Shown: positions 1-5,015 of the stretch, in pieces
Layout: every line of letters starts with the position of its first letter
How positions within the stretch are numbered: the stretch's first letter is position 1
NCBI GenBank assembly: GCA_021779635.1
Contig: JAJYAH010000276.1
Coordinates: 2,128 to 8,404 of the forward strand
Length of the DNA: 6,277 nt
Reading direction: 5' to 3'
Source of the DNA: Pseudomonadota bacterium
GTDB lineage: Bacteria; Pseudomonadota; Alphaproteobacteria; Rhizobiales; Xanthobacteraceae
Made by a program: the position numbers and the translations under genes
The notes under the pieces: model-generated
The model's database searches: none
What the model was told of the DNA's origin: nothing
The model's input: the letters and a program-made list of their open reading frames with translations, nothing else

Positions 1-596
1 TTCAAGAATTCCTGCTCATTCTGTTTGAATGCTACCCACATATTTCGCGGCATGGCCTTTTCTCGTTCTTCAGGCCTCGTCATCCGCTGCTCGCAGCGGA
101 TGACGCCACGCTCGCGTTCGTAGTGAGCCGCCCACTCCTGCGCCCTCACCTTCTCAAAATCATCGTTCAATTTCAGACCGGTCTCGGGATGGACCTCATT
201 GATAAGGAGGTGCATGTGCTTGTACTTCTTGTCACTGTGCGCGACGAAAATAGCCTGCTGCTCGTTCCAGCCCATCGAGCGTAAAAACTGCTCGCCGGTT
301 GCCACCATATGGCGGTCCGACGGGTTGTCCTCGATCGCCCAATTGAGGCTTATGTGCTTCGCGGGATGCTCGGTCGCACGGCCGCCAGCGCGAACGCCCG
401 CTTCCTGCTTGAGGATTTCGGCGTCGCGCGCAGTCCATACCATCTCGTCGACCGCCGAAGAAACATGGCTGTTGGAGAGGTTATGCGTGTGCGTCCAAGC
501 GACCCGCTCGGCGGTTTGCGCCTTTTCCCCGTCGTGTGTGAGATACTGCGCAAGGCCGCTGAATGACTTGCCGCTTCCGGAGATCTTGACAATCAT
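1..596 (-). CDS. MOBP/VirD2-type relaxase (mobilization nuclease), N-terminal part, cut by window edge
   Basis: My reverse-strand translation from the ATG at 596-594 stays open to the left edge, giving 198 residues of an incomplete protein. A relaxase nicks one strand at oriT through a tyrosine, stays bound to the 5' end and pilots it into the recipient. Seen here: a short N-terminal stretch ending in YLTHD, whose Tyr18 is the best candidate nucleophile; His81 in KHISLNW; and the metal-binding motif H120-S-D-KKYK-H127-M-H129-LLIN, which matches the HxDx(4)HxH three-histidine pattern of the Relaxase/MobA-VirD2 family (PF03432). The C-terminal part is outside the window. The start overlaps the mobC stop in an ATGA, so translation is probably coupled. 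The upstream ribosome site is weak (GAGAG/GAGTGG), which fits coupling. The relaxase identity is firm; the subfamily is less so. Confidence 0.9.
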   Translation of the reverse strand, partial: MIVKISGSGKSFSGLAQYLTHDGEKAQTAERVAWTHTHNLSNSHVSSAVDEMVWTARDAEILKQEAGVRAGGRATEHPAKHISLNWAIEDNPSDRHMVATGEQFLRSMGWNEQQAIFVAHSDKKYKHMHLLINEVHPETGLKLNDDFEKVRAQEWAAHYERERGVIRCEQRMTRPEEREKAMPRNMWVAFKQNEQEFL

Positions 597-928
597 GGCG
601 CCACTCTCGCGATAAGCCGGCGGATGTCGTTGAGCAGGGGCTCGAGATCGGGCGGTAGCGGATCGCCGGTCTGGTGGAGATGGCGGACCATCTGATTCAA
701 GTTGCTGCCAAGCCGTATGAGTTGGTTGAGAACCAGGCGATCTATGTTCGTGCTTCGCCCGGCCACGCTAACCGGATACCGGTTCTTGTCGAGCAACAAA
801 GCGCGGCCGAAATGTGCAGGCCGCATGCCGAGGGCATACGCGCGCTTCTTGATGTCTTCCAGCTCGCTTACGCTAACGCTTATATTGAGCTGCTCGGTGC
901 GAGGCTCGGTTGCCTTTGGTCGTCCCAT
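593..928 (-). CDS. mobC: MobC-family plasmid mobilization protein (relaxosome accessory)
   Basis: The product is 111 aa and starts MGRPKATEPR. MobC proteins (PF05713) bind oriT DNA and help the relaxase melt and nick it. Residues about 12-45 (QLNISVSVSELEDIKKRAYA and following) look like a ribbon-helix-helix DNA-binding fold. Residues 66-88 contain the MobC signature LVLNQLIRLGSNLNQMVRHL, with the NLNQ core. I chose the ATG at 928 because AAGGAA lies about 10 nt upstream and the protein then has the usual family length. A longer reading from 1027 adds 33 basic residues, would run through the dyads upstream and has no good ribosome site. The stop overlaps the relaxase start by 4 nt, so the two form an operon. 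The non-coding stretch just upstream (929-1065) has two strong dyads, as expected for a MobC/relaxase target. Confidence 0.88.
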   Translation of the reverse strand: MGRPKATEPRTEQLNISVSVSELEDIKKRAYALGMRPAHFGRALLLDKNRYPVSVAGRSTNIDRLVLNQLIRLGSNLNQMVRHLHQTGDPLPPDLEPLLNDIRRLIARVAP

Positions 929-969
929 CTTTATTGTTTCCTTGGCAGAGCGCATGCGTCCTGGGGGGT

Positions 970-998
970 TTGGGGACCATATCCTTCTGGGTCCCCAA
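970..998. repeat. Inverted repeat, 9-bp arms, with P-type nic-like spacer
   Basis: The arms TTGGGGACC (970-978) and GGTCCCCAA (990-998) are perfectly complementary across the 11-nt spacer ATATCCTTCTG. This is the more oriT-like of the two dyads upstream of mobC. A protein-binding operator is the alternative. Confidence 0.75.
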
Positions 999-1003
999 CG
1001 AGA

Positions 1004-1023
1004 CCTTTTGCCTAGGCAAAAGG
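1004..1023. repeat. Perfect 20-bp palindrome upstream of mobC
   Basis: CCTTTTGCCTAGGCAAAAGG is identical to its own reverse complement and has no spacer. No T-run follows on either strand, so it does not look like a terminator. Uninterrupted dyads of this size are typical of dimeric regulator sites. It lies 76-95 bp upstream of the mobC start, so MobC or another element-encoded regulator is a reasonable binder. Confidence 0.8.
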
Positions 1024-1065
1024 ACATCTCGCTACCCTCTCCGCCAATTTAAGTTTTCCCCTCCC

Positions 1066-1428
1066 TCACCACCATCGTAAGCATTTGTAATTCGCAAACT
1101 TTGACACCCGCTTCTTTTCGACTCTTCGAAGCGTGAACTCCAACATCGGAATGCCGAACCGTTCTTCCAGCAACGCGATGACGTCACCCTGCTTGCGATA
1201 TGCCGCCCACCAAATCTTGACCGCCTCGTTGTACTCCGGTGGCCCACCCTCACGGACATCTCCGTAGAGCCAGTCGGCATCGTTCACGATCTCATCCTGC
1301 ATCTGTCGACAGAGTGTCGCTGCCAACTCGGCAAGGATCAGCAACAAGCGCGTCGGATATTCCGGCAATTCGTGCGTGAGAATATTCAGCGGATTTTCCT
1401 TGATGGCTTCGATGGTGAGTGTCGGCAT
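1066..1428 (-). CDS. Hypothetical protein, 120 aa, first gene of the mobilization cluster
   Basis: I do not recognise a family. The start is MPTLTIEAIK, chosen because AAAGGGGGAAGC places a strong purine-rich ribosome site directly upstream of the ATG at 1428. A longer reading from 1476 adds 16 residues without such a site. The protein has no signal peptide. Residues 27-40 (RLLLILAELAATLC) are hydrophobic, but they sit within an amphipathic helix and are short for a membrane span. A Trp/Tyr-rich patch follows at 53-77 (DWLYG, KIWWAAY), and the C-terminus is basic and aromatic (residues 101-120: RRVEKKRVSK, then ending KCLRWW). It runs the same way as mobC and precedes it by 137 bp, so a role in mobilization or its control is possible but unproven. 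Coding is supported by the good ribosome site and sensible protein composition. Confidence 0.7.
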   Translation of the reverse strand: MPTLTIEAIKENPLNILTHELPEYPTRLLLILAELAATLCRQMQDEIVNDADWLYGDVREGGPPEYNEAVKIWWAAYRKQGDVIALLEERFGIPMLEFTLRRVEKKRVSKFANYKCLRWW

Positions 1429-1484
1429 GCTTCCCCCTTTGCAGACTTGTTGACCGTAGGGGCTTTGGGCGGACACGAGCGGCC

Positions 1485-1579
1485 GGCGTCAAGGTTGCTT
1501 CGCAGGGACCCGGAACGCAGGAAAATTGACGCCATAAGCGGAAATTTTCTTGCGTTATGGGTGGAAGCGCCTTGACGCC
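1485..1579 (+). repeat. About 95-bp nested imperfect palindrome / long stem-loop
   Basis: Paired blocks around a common centre near 1533: GGCGTCAAGG (1485-1494) with CCTTGACGCC (1570-1579); GCTTC (1497-1501) with GAAGC (1564-1568); ACCC (1508-1511) with GGGT (1559-1562); AACGCAGGAAAATT (1514-1527) with AATTTTCTTGCGTT (1543-1556). The last pair has one mismatch, which is a G-U pair if the plus strand is transcribed and an A-C mismatch if the minus strand is. The loop is 15 nt. A competing inner dyad, CCATAA (1532-1537) with TTATGG (1555-1560), is also present. It could be a structured RNA, a small palindromic mobile repeat (MITE-like), or a replication or recombination site. The dyad is seen directly; its function is unknown. 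Confidence 0.75.
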
Positions 1580-1706
1580 CGGAAGGCCGCGAGTGGCCGT
1601 ACAATGCCCCTACCGTGCTGTCCTTCACCTAGCATCCGTAAAACTGCGCAAGCGAGTTCTAACAGCCTTCGTTGTCGCAGATTCCGATCCGCTACGCGCA
1701 ATATCC

Positions 1707-1726
1707 GAGCCGCCGTGAAGCGGCTC
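1707..1726 (-). terminator. Possible 3'-end hairpin of the DUF2958 operon
   Basis: GAGCCGC (1707-1713) pairs with GCGGCTC (1720-1726) across a 6-nt loop. On the minus strand it begins 14 nt after the DUF2958 stop codon. No T-run follows, so if it is a terminator it is not a classic intrinsic one; a 3'-stabilising hairpin fits as well. Confidence 0.4.
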
Positions 1727-1739
1727 AGATACGCGAGGC

Positions 1740-2096
1740 TCAGATCTGAATGTAACCGAGGCGGTTGGCTTCTTCGGCGTAAACCGAAAGCGGCTTCGTC
1801 GCCTCGAAATACCGGTCACGTTCGACCGGCAGGCCAAGGTGACCGCGTACCGCACGCAGTTCGGCGAGACTTACCGAACCAAGCTCCGGGAAGCCGCCGC
1901 CGAGATCGCAGAGACCGAAAGCGGTGTCGCCATCGGCGTCGAGCTCGGTGAGCAGCCAGGTCGCCGCCCCATCGGGCGTGAACAGCTTCTCCACCGGCCT
2001 GAAGTCGATTTCGCGGTCGGTGCCGCGGACGTCGTCCTGACGGCGGCCATTCGCGCGCAGTTGCTCAAGCTGTGCCTGGGTGAAGAGGGCGCTCAT
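1740..2096 (-). CDS. DUF2958 domain-containing protein
   Basis: The product is 118 aa and fills the length of the DUF2958 family. The family's conserved core is plain: RPVEKLFTPDGAATWLLTEL (residues 33-52), DTAFGLCDLGGGFPELGSVS (57-76), then LAELRAV and GLPVERDRYFEATKPLSVYA (88-107). DUF2958 proteins are small, cytoplasmic and of unknown function, and are common on proteobacterial plasmids and integrated elements, often with other short accessory genes. The ATG at 2096 overlaps the TGA of the 71-aa gene upstream (ATGA), and GGGGAGG sits about 8 nt before it, so the two are co-translated. No catalytic residues can be assigned from the sequence. Family assignment is confident; role is unknown, with antirestriction or maintenance only a guess from typical neighbours. 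Confidence 0.88.
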   Translation of the reverse strand: MSALFTQAQLEQLRANGRRQDDVRGTDREIDFRPVEKLFTPDGAATWLLTELDADGDTAFGLCDLGGGFPELGSVSLAELRAVRGHLGLPVERDRYFEATKPLSVYAEEANRLGYIQI

Positions 2097-2308
2097 TGAG
2101 CGCCCTCCCCGTCGGCTTCCGGTTCCGCCTTCGGTTCGGCGAGCACCAGACGGTCGCCGAGCGGCAGCGCGTCCAGTTGCACCGAGAAGCCCCTATTCCC
2201 GTTCTTGTCATAGGGCCAGGCGGCGCCGATGCGGGTGAAGATGTCGCTCTTGCCCTTTTGGCGTTCGCGGATGCTGTACACGTAGAGAGCTGGTTTCTTG
2301 TCGGTCAT
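2093..2308 (-). CDS. Conserved small protein of unknown function, 71 aa, coupled to DUF2958
   Basis: It starts MTDKKPALYV at the ATG 2308-2306, preceded by AAAGGA with a 6-nt spacer. A longer GTG reading from 2425 would run back through the stem-loop at 2348-2434 and has no ribosome site. The body (YSIRERQKGKSDIFTRIGAA, then FSVQLDALPLGDRLVL) resembles a type of short plasmid or island protein in which an aromatic IGAAW segment is followed by an xVQLDALPxxxRxVL segment. It looks like a compact beta-rich fold with an acidic tail (AEPKAEPEADGEGAQ). I know no function for this group. Its stop overlaps the DUF2958 start, so the two form one expression unit. The start codon lies within a possible RNA hairpin (2306-2345). 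Confidence 0.78.
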   Translation of the reverse strand: MTDKKPALYVYSIRERQKGKSDIFTRIGAAWPYDKNGNRGFSVQLDALPLGDRLVLAEPKAEPEADGEGAQ

Positions 2309-2347
2309 GGTATGTCCTTTCGTTGTTCGTAAGCCGCACACCATGCG

Positions 2348-2434
2348 CGGCTTCGTGGGGGACACTCCGGCGCGGGCGGTTGAGCGGCCTTGAGGCCGGT
2401 GCGCGCCCGCGCGTGCTCCCCACACAAGAAGCCG
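2348..2434 (-). ncRNA. Candidate structured RNA / 5'-UTR stem-loop, 87 nt
   Basis: A long, nearly continuous stem: CGGCTTC (2348-2354) with GAAGCCG (2428-2434); GTGGGG (2355-2360) with CCCCAC (2418-2423); CAC (2363-2365) with GTG (2413-2415); GCGCGGGCG (2370-2378) with CGCCCGCGC (2404-2412); and an apical CGGCCT/AGGCCG (2385-2390 with 2393-2398). That is more than 30 base pairs, interrupted by small bulges. It lies 40 nt upstream of the start of the 71-aa gene, where a leader RNA would be. No T-run follows it on the minus strand, so it is not an obvious terminator. It could be a cis-regulatory RNA, a protein target or a palindromic repeat element. Confidence 0.5.
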
Positions 2435-2693
2435 GGCTTGTGAGGATGCGTGAGCGAACGAAAGGGATGATCTGAGCCGACGAGCTCATCGCGTTTCACA
2501 TCGCGAATGCGGCAAGAGACATCGATGCGCCGGCGCGCGGCCTTCGAAGGACGGGAGTGGCCTCGGTGGATCGGATGCATTCGGCTTCGGTTGTCATGCC
2601 GCCTCGAGCACGAAGCGGAAAGCCGAAGAGCGGCGCGTTTGCGCCCATGCTCAGGTGGAGGGGCAATAGCTGAGCTTGGCTGCCCGACTGGAA

Positions 2694-2725
2694 AGATCGG
2701 CTCCGGCACAGGCCAGAGCCGATCT
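2694..2725 (-). terminator. Intrinsic-type terminator after the ParB-like gene
   Basis: AGATCGGCTC (2694-2703) pairs perfectly with GAGCCGATCT (2716-2725), and GGC/GCC (2705-2707 with 2712-2714) extends the stem inside. Read on the minus strand, the hairpin begins 10 nt after the stop codon of the ParB-like gene and is followed by a short TTT. The T-run is brief, but the stem is long and the position right. It would separate ParB-like transcription from the DUF2958 pair. Confidence 0.7.
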
Positions 2726-2735
2726 GGTGCGAACC

Positions 2736-4523
2736 TCAGTCCCGCACAATTGGCGGCAGCCAACCGCTTTCAGCCAGCAACGCTTCGGCGCGTTCGGCCA
2801 TCTCAGCCTTCTTGAGCTTCGCGATGTTGGCGGAGGCCTCGGCGCTCTTGCCTTCGGTGACGGCCTCGGCGATCTGCTCCTTCGACACGCGGCTGTAATA
2901 CCCGCGTGCAGAAGGCCGCCACCATTGCCCGAGATCGAAGCCGACAGCACGGGCAACCTGATCGGCAAACCCTCCACGTTGTGGCTTCAGAGAAACGGCG
3001 GCGCAATAGGCAAGGAATTCGCCGAGCGTCTGCTGATCGAGCGCTGTGAGCCAGCCCCAAAGCTCGCCAGAGTCTTCGGGCATACGCTGCTGCCACGCAG
3101 CCTCACGTTCGGCCATCGCCTTACTGCCGCGATTGTCCTCGATAGCCTCGCCGCGAAGATGCGGCGTTGTCACGCGGATATCGAAGGGGTTCTCGTGGGA
3201 GCCGAAGTAAAACAACGGCAGAGCCAGAGAAGCCGCGAGTGCGACCACTGCCGCCCCACTGTCGGCGGCCAACGCCGCGCGAAGGGCTGCGGTGCGCTGA
3301 GCGATCAGATCATCGCGCAAGGCCTTCGACAGGCCATCCGATGGCGGGTCATTCGCCGCGACTTCCGTCACGGCCTCTCCGTCATCACCCGCCTCGCCGC
3401 GCGCGGCCTTGATGTCGGCGGGCGCGATGAGGCCGCGCGTGACGTTAAGTTCCCCGTAATGGCCGATGCCGACCACAGCACCACTGCGCTTCTTCTGCCG
3501 GTCGCTCCATTCGACCGGCACGTCCGTGAGCGCGAGAATCTGCTCGTCGAGTTCAGCCAATTCCTCGGCTTCCTCATCGGTCAGTTCGTCCTGTTCGGCC
3601 AGCTTGTCGCGGGCGGCTTCGGCCTTGGCCAACGCCTTCGCCTGTTTGGCGGGCGTCGGCTGTGGCTTGCCGCGTTGCCTGCCGTAACTGCGCAAAGCCT
3701 CATAGGAACAATCGGGCATGATCTCGACCCATTTCCAGCCTTCGCTGCGGATGACCTCTGCTTCGCGTTCAAGCCGTGCGGAACTGAGCCGGTCGAGCAG
3801 CACGAGGTCGGCGAGATAACCTTCATGCTCGGCCTGAAACAGATCGGTGACGACCTGTCCGCCCGCTTGGCGGTAAGTATCGAGCCCGACGAACACGGCG
3901 CGGCGGTCGCTTGCCGACACGTGTCCCTCGGTCAAACGGCGGCGAATGCTGTGCGGGCTGCGGTTGAAGTCGGGAACATCAAACCACGCGGCTTCCTGCG
4001 CGGCATGGTCGTCCGCGACGGTGAAGGCCATCAAATGTTCAAGCGTCATATCGCCTTCGCGGTAGACAGCCATCAGGCGAGGGCTGACGCGGGCAAGCTT
4101 GAGGCGCTGATTGACGAGCAGGGCGGTGACGCCGAAGCGCGAGGCGACCTCCTCCACGCTCTTGCCCGCATCGATCAACTGGCGGAATGCCTCGAACTGG
4201 TCGGCGGGGTGCATGGCTTGCCGCACTTCGTTTTCGGCAAGGGAGATTTCCGTATCGTACTCGCCGTCCAGCACGTTGCAACCGATGGCGGCATCCTTGG
4301 CGATCTCCTTGCGCTTGGCGAGCAACTTCAGTGCCGCCAAACGCCGGGCTCCGGCGACGACTTCATACTTTCCTTCCGGCGCGGATCGTACTTGCAGATT
4401 TTGCAGGAGACCGTGAGCGGCGATGCTGGCGGCAAGCTCATCGATGCCGATCTTCGTGCCGGTCTTCCGCACGTTGGCCGGAGAGTGAACCAGTGTGTTG
4501 AGGGGGATCATTTCGATATTCAT
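2736..4523 (-). CDS. ParB/Srx-fold DNA-binding protein, 595 aa, plasmid/island type with long C-terminal extension
   Basis: ParB proteins bind a centromere-like site and work with a ParA ATPase in DNA segregation; related proteins on mobile elements may act as regulators. Residues 1-105 form the ParB N-terminal domain: MNIEMIPLNTL, the phosphate-binding GARRLAAL motif at 58-65, and SLAENEVRQAMHPADQFEAF at 94-113. A helix-turn-helix follows at about 121-145 (SVEEVASRFGVTALLVNQRL). Residues 290-335 are charged and probably coiled coil. The remainder (about 400-595), with WLTALDQQTLGEFLAYCAAV and GQWWRPSARGYYSRVSKEQI, extends well past an ordinary ParB of about 300 aa; I cannot assign it a function. 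AAAGGA about 10 nt before the ATG at 4523 fixes the start, and the longer reading from 4655 would run through the palindrome upstream. No parA lies in the window. Confidence 0.88.
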   Translation of the reverse strand: MNIEMIPLNTLVHSPANVRKTGTKIGIDELAASIAAHGLLQNLQVRSAPEGKYEVVAGARRLAALKLLAKRKEIAKDAAIGCNVLDGEYDTEISLAENEVRQAMHPADQFEAFRQLIDAGKSVEEVASRFGVTALLVNQRLKLARVSPRLMAVYREGDMTLEHLMAFTVADDHAAQEAAWFDVPDFNRSPHSIRRRLTEGHVSASDRRAVFVGLDTYRQAGGQVVTDLFQAEHEGYLADLVLLDRLSSARLEREAEVIRSEGWKWVEIMPDCSYEALRSYGRQRGKPQPTPAKQAKALAKAEAARDKLAEQDELTDEEAEELAELDEQILALTDVPVEWSDRQKKRSGAVVGIGHYGELNVTRGLIAPADIKAARGEAGDDGEAVTEVAANDPPSDGLSKALRDDLIAQRTAALRAALAADSGAAVVALAASLALPLFYFGSHENPFDIRVTTPHLRGEAIEDNRGSKAMAEREAAWQQRMPEDSGELWGWLTALDQQTLGEFLAYCAAVSLKPQRGGFADQVARAVGFDLGQWWRPSARGYYSRVSKEQIAEAVTEGKSAEASANIAKLKKAEMAERAEALLAESGWLPPIVRD

Positions 4524-4546
4524 GGCATTTTCCTTTCTTGTTTTGA

Positions 4547-4568
4547 GGGTGCAGCAGCTGCTGCACCC
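4547..4568. promoter_or_regulatory. Perfect 22-bp palindrome, putative operator of the ParB-like gene
   Basis: The left arm GGGTGCAGCAG (4547-4557) is followed without spacer by its exact complement CTGCTGCACCC (4558-4568). It lies 24-45 nt upstream of the ParB-like start codon, in its leader or promoter. ParB-family proteins often bind palindromes and repress their own operon, so autoregulation or a parS-like site is a natural reading. A second palindrome, GCCACGTGGC (4571-4580), lies 2 nt away. The symmetry is seen directly; the binding protein is inferred. Confidence 0.65.
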
Positions 4569-4570
4569 CT

Positions 4571-4580
4571 GCCACGTGGC
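4571..4580. repeat. 10-bp palindrome GCCACGTGGC beside the 22-bp palindrome
   Basis: This is a perfect 10-bp palindrome two bases from the larger one. It may be part of the same composite operator, or chance in GC-rich DNA. Confidence 0.5.
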
Positions 4581-4786
4581 GAACGCGGGGTAGCAAGGCG
4601 CAGGAAGAAAATGCGGAACGTGGAATAAATGGAGGGGACCCGAGGTTTGCTTCACTTCGTCGCGCGCTCGGGGCGGCGGCCGTTTATGCCGCGAAAGCCC
4701 CCATTTTGTTCTTGCGGCGCGCGAGGGCGGAGCCCTTAGCGCTCAGCCGCGGCAGCGGCGCAAAGATGCAAAGACGAGAAACGCAG

Positions 4787-4899
4787 CCGCAGGAGCGAAG
4801 CGGGACCGACTGCGGCGCCGAGACCGGTTAAAAAGGCACCCGCAGGAGCGTCAGTGATAGCGACGCCGGCATGGTAATGACGGCGGGACGCGGGACCGA
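4787..4899. repeat. Interspersed 10-11 bp direct repeats
   Basis: CCGCAGGAGCG occurs at 4787-4797 and 4840-4850, and GCGGGACCGA at 4800-4809 and 4890-4899. The first copies of both lie next to each other, so the block is partly duplicated. An AT-richer patch, GGTTAAAAAGG (4827-4837), lies between them. An origin with degenerate iterons is possible, but two copies each is thin evidence. Confidence 0.45.
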
Positions 4900-5015
4900 G
4901 TGCCTCCGGCGAGGCGCTCAATGTTCTTTTGCGCGAGGGATCGACGCCGACGGGCGGAGACGGCACGGCTCCGTTCACGAGAGCCCGTCCCGGCGGGCGC
5001 GCCGGCGAACTACCA

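Larger units (their letters stand above)
929..1065. other. Candidate oriT / mob operator region upstream of mobC
   Basis: This 137-bp gap lies between the 120-aa gene and mobC. It contains an inverted repeat at 970-998 (TTGGGGACC, 11-nt spacer, GGTCCCCAA), a perfect 20-bp palindrome at 1004-1023 and an 8-bp palindrome CGCATGCG at 951-958. The spacer of the first repeat reads ATATCCTTCTG on the plus strand. Its ATATCCT part resembles the P-type nic core (ATCCTG in IncP plasmids, TATATCCTG in T-DNA borders), with T in place of the G after the nic-proximal CCT. oriT in mobC-relaxase systems is usually directly upstream of mobC. The oriT assignment is inference from position, dyads and this partial resemblance; the region could instead be only an operator for the mob operon. 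Confidence 0.5.
1429..1739. other. Gene-free interval (311 bp) with a large nested dyad
   Basis: I see no convincing coding sequence here: the frames that are open lack ribosome sites and look like GC-driven shadows. The interval holds the approximately 95-bp nested dyad at 1485-1579, three copies of TTGACGCC (two on the plus strand at 1526-1533 and 1572-1579, one on the minus strand at 1492-1485), a GAGCCGC/GCGGCTC hairpin at 1707-1726 and a short direct repeat GGCTCAGAT (1722-1730 and 1737-1745). It should also contain the promoter of the minus-strand mobilization cluster, but I could not pick a clear -35/-10 pair. Confidence 0.6.
2309..2735 (-). other. Structured non-coding leader between the ParB-like gene and the 71-aa gene (427 bp)
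   Basis: No gene is supported here; overlapping open frames on both strands have no ribosome sites or recognisable content. From right to left the interval contains the terminator hairpin of the ParB-like gene (2694-2725), a pair of mutually exclusive short stems (2580-2627), the large 87-nt stem-loop (2348-2434) and a small stem enclosing the start of the 71-aa gene (2306-2345). It must also hold the promoter of the small gene/DUF2958 pair if the terminator works; I could not identify -35/-10 boxes. Confidence 0.55.

Noticed and set aside
199..615. 138-aa plus-strand open frame opposite the relaxase
   Set aside because: The minus strand encodes the relaxase with its HxH metal motif; the plus-strand product is Cys/Ser/Arg-rich with no family likeness.
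929..1027. N-terminal extension of mobC starting at 1027
   Set aside because: The added 33 residues lack a ribosome site and would translate part of the dyad region; the 928 start has AAGGAA and the usual family length.
1572..1605. Plus-strand promoter from TTGACG (1572-1577) and TACAAT (1600-1605)
   Set aside because: The hexamers look good singly, but the 22-bp spacer is too long for a sigma-70 promoter and no plus-strand gene follows.
1550..1951. 133-aa plus-strand frame opposite DUF2958
   Set aside because: It is antisense to a strongly conserved DUF2958 gene and Arg-rich with no start signal.
2305..2763. 152-aa minus-strand frame across the leader and terminator
   Set aside because: It runs through the ParB-like terminator and the large stem-loop, overlaps two real genes in another frame and is low-complexity Arg/Pro-rich.
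2676..4628. 650-residue open frame on the plus strand opposite the ParB-like gene
   Set aside because: It lies antisense to a clear ParB-domain gene with a good ribosome site. Its own start has none, and the protein shows no recognisable domain; long antisense frames are common in GC-rich coding DNA.
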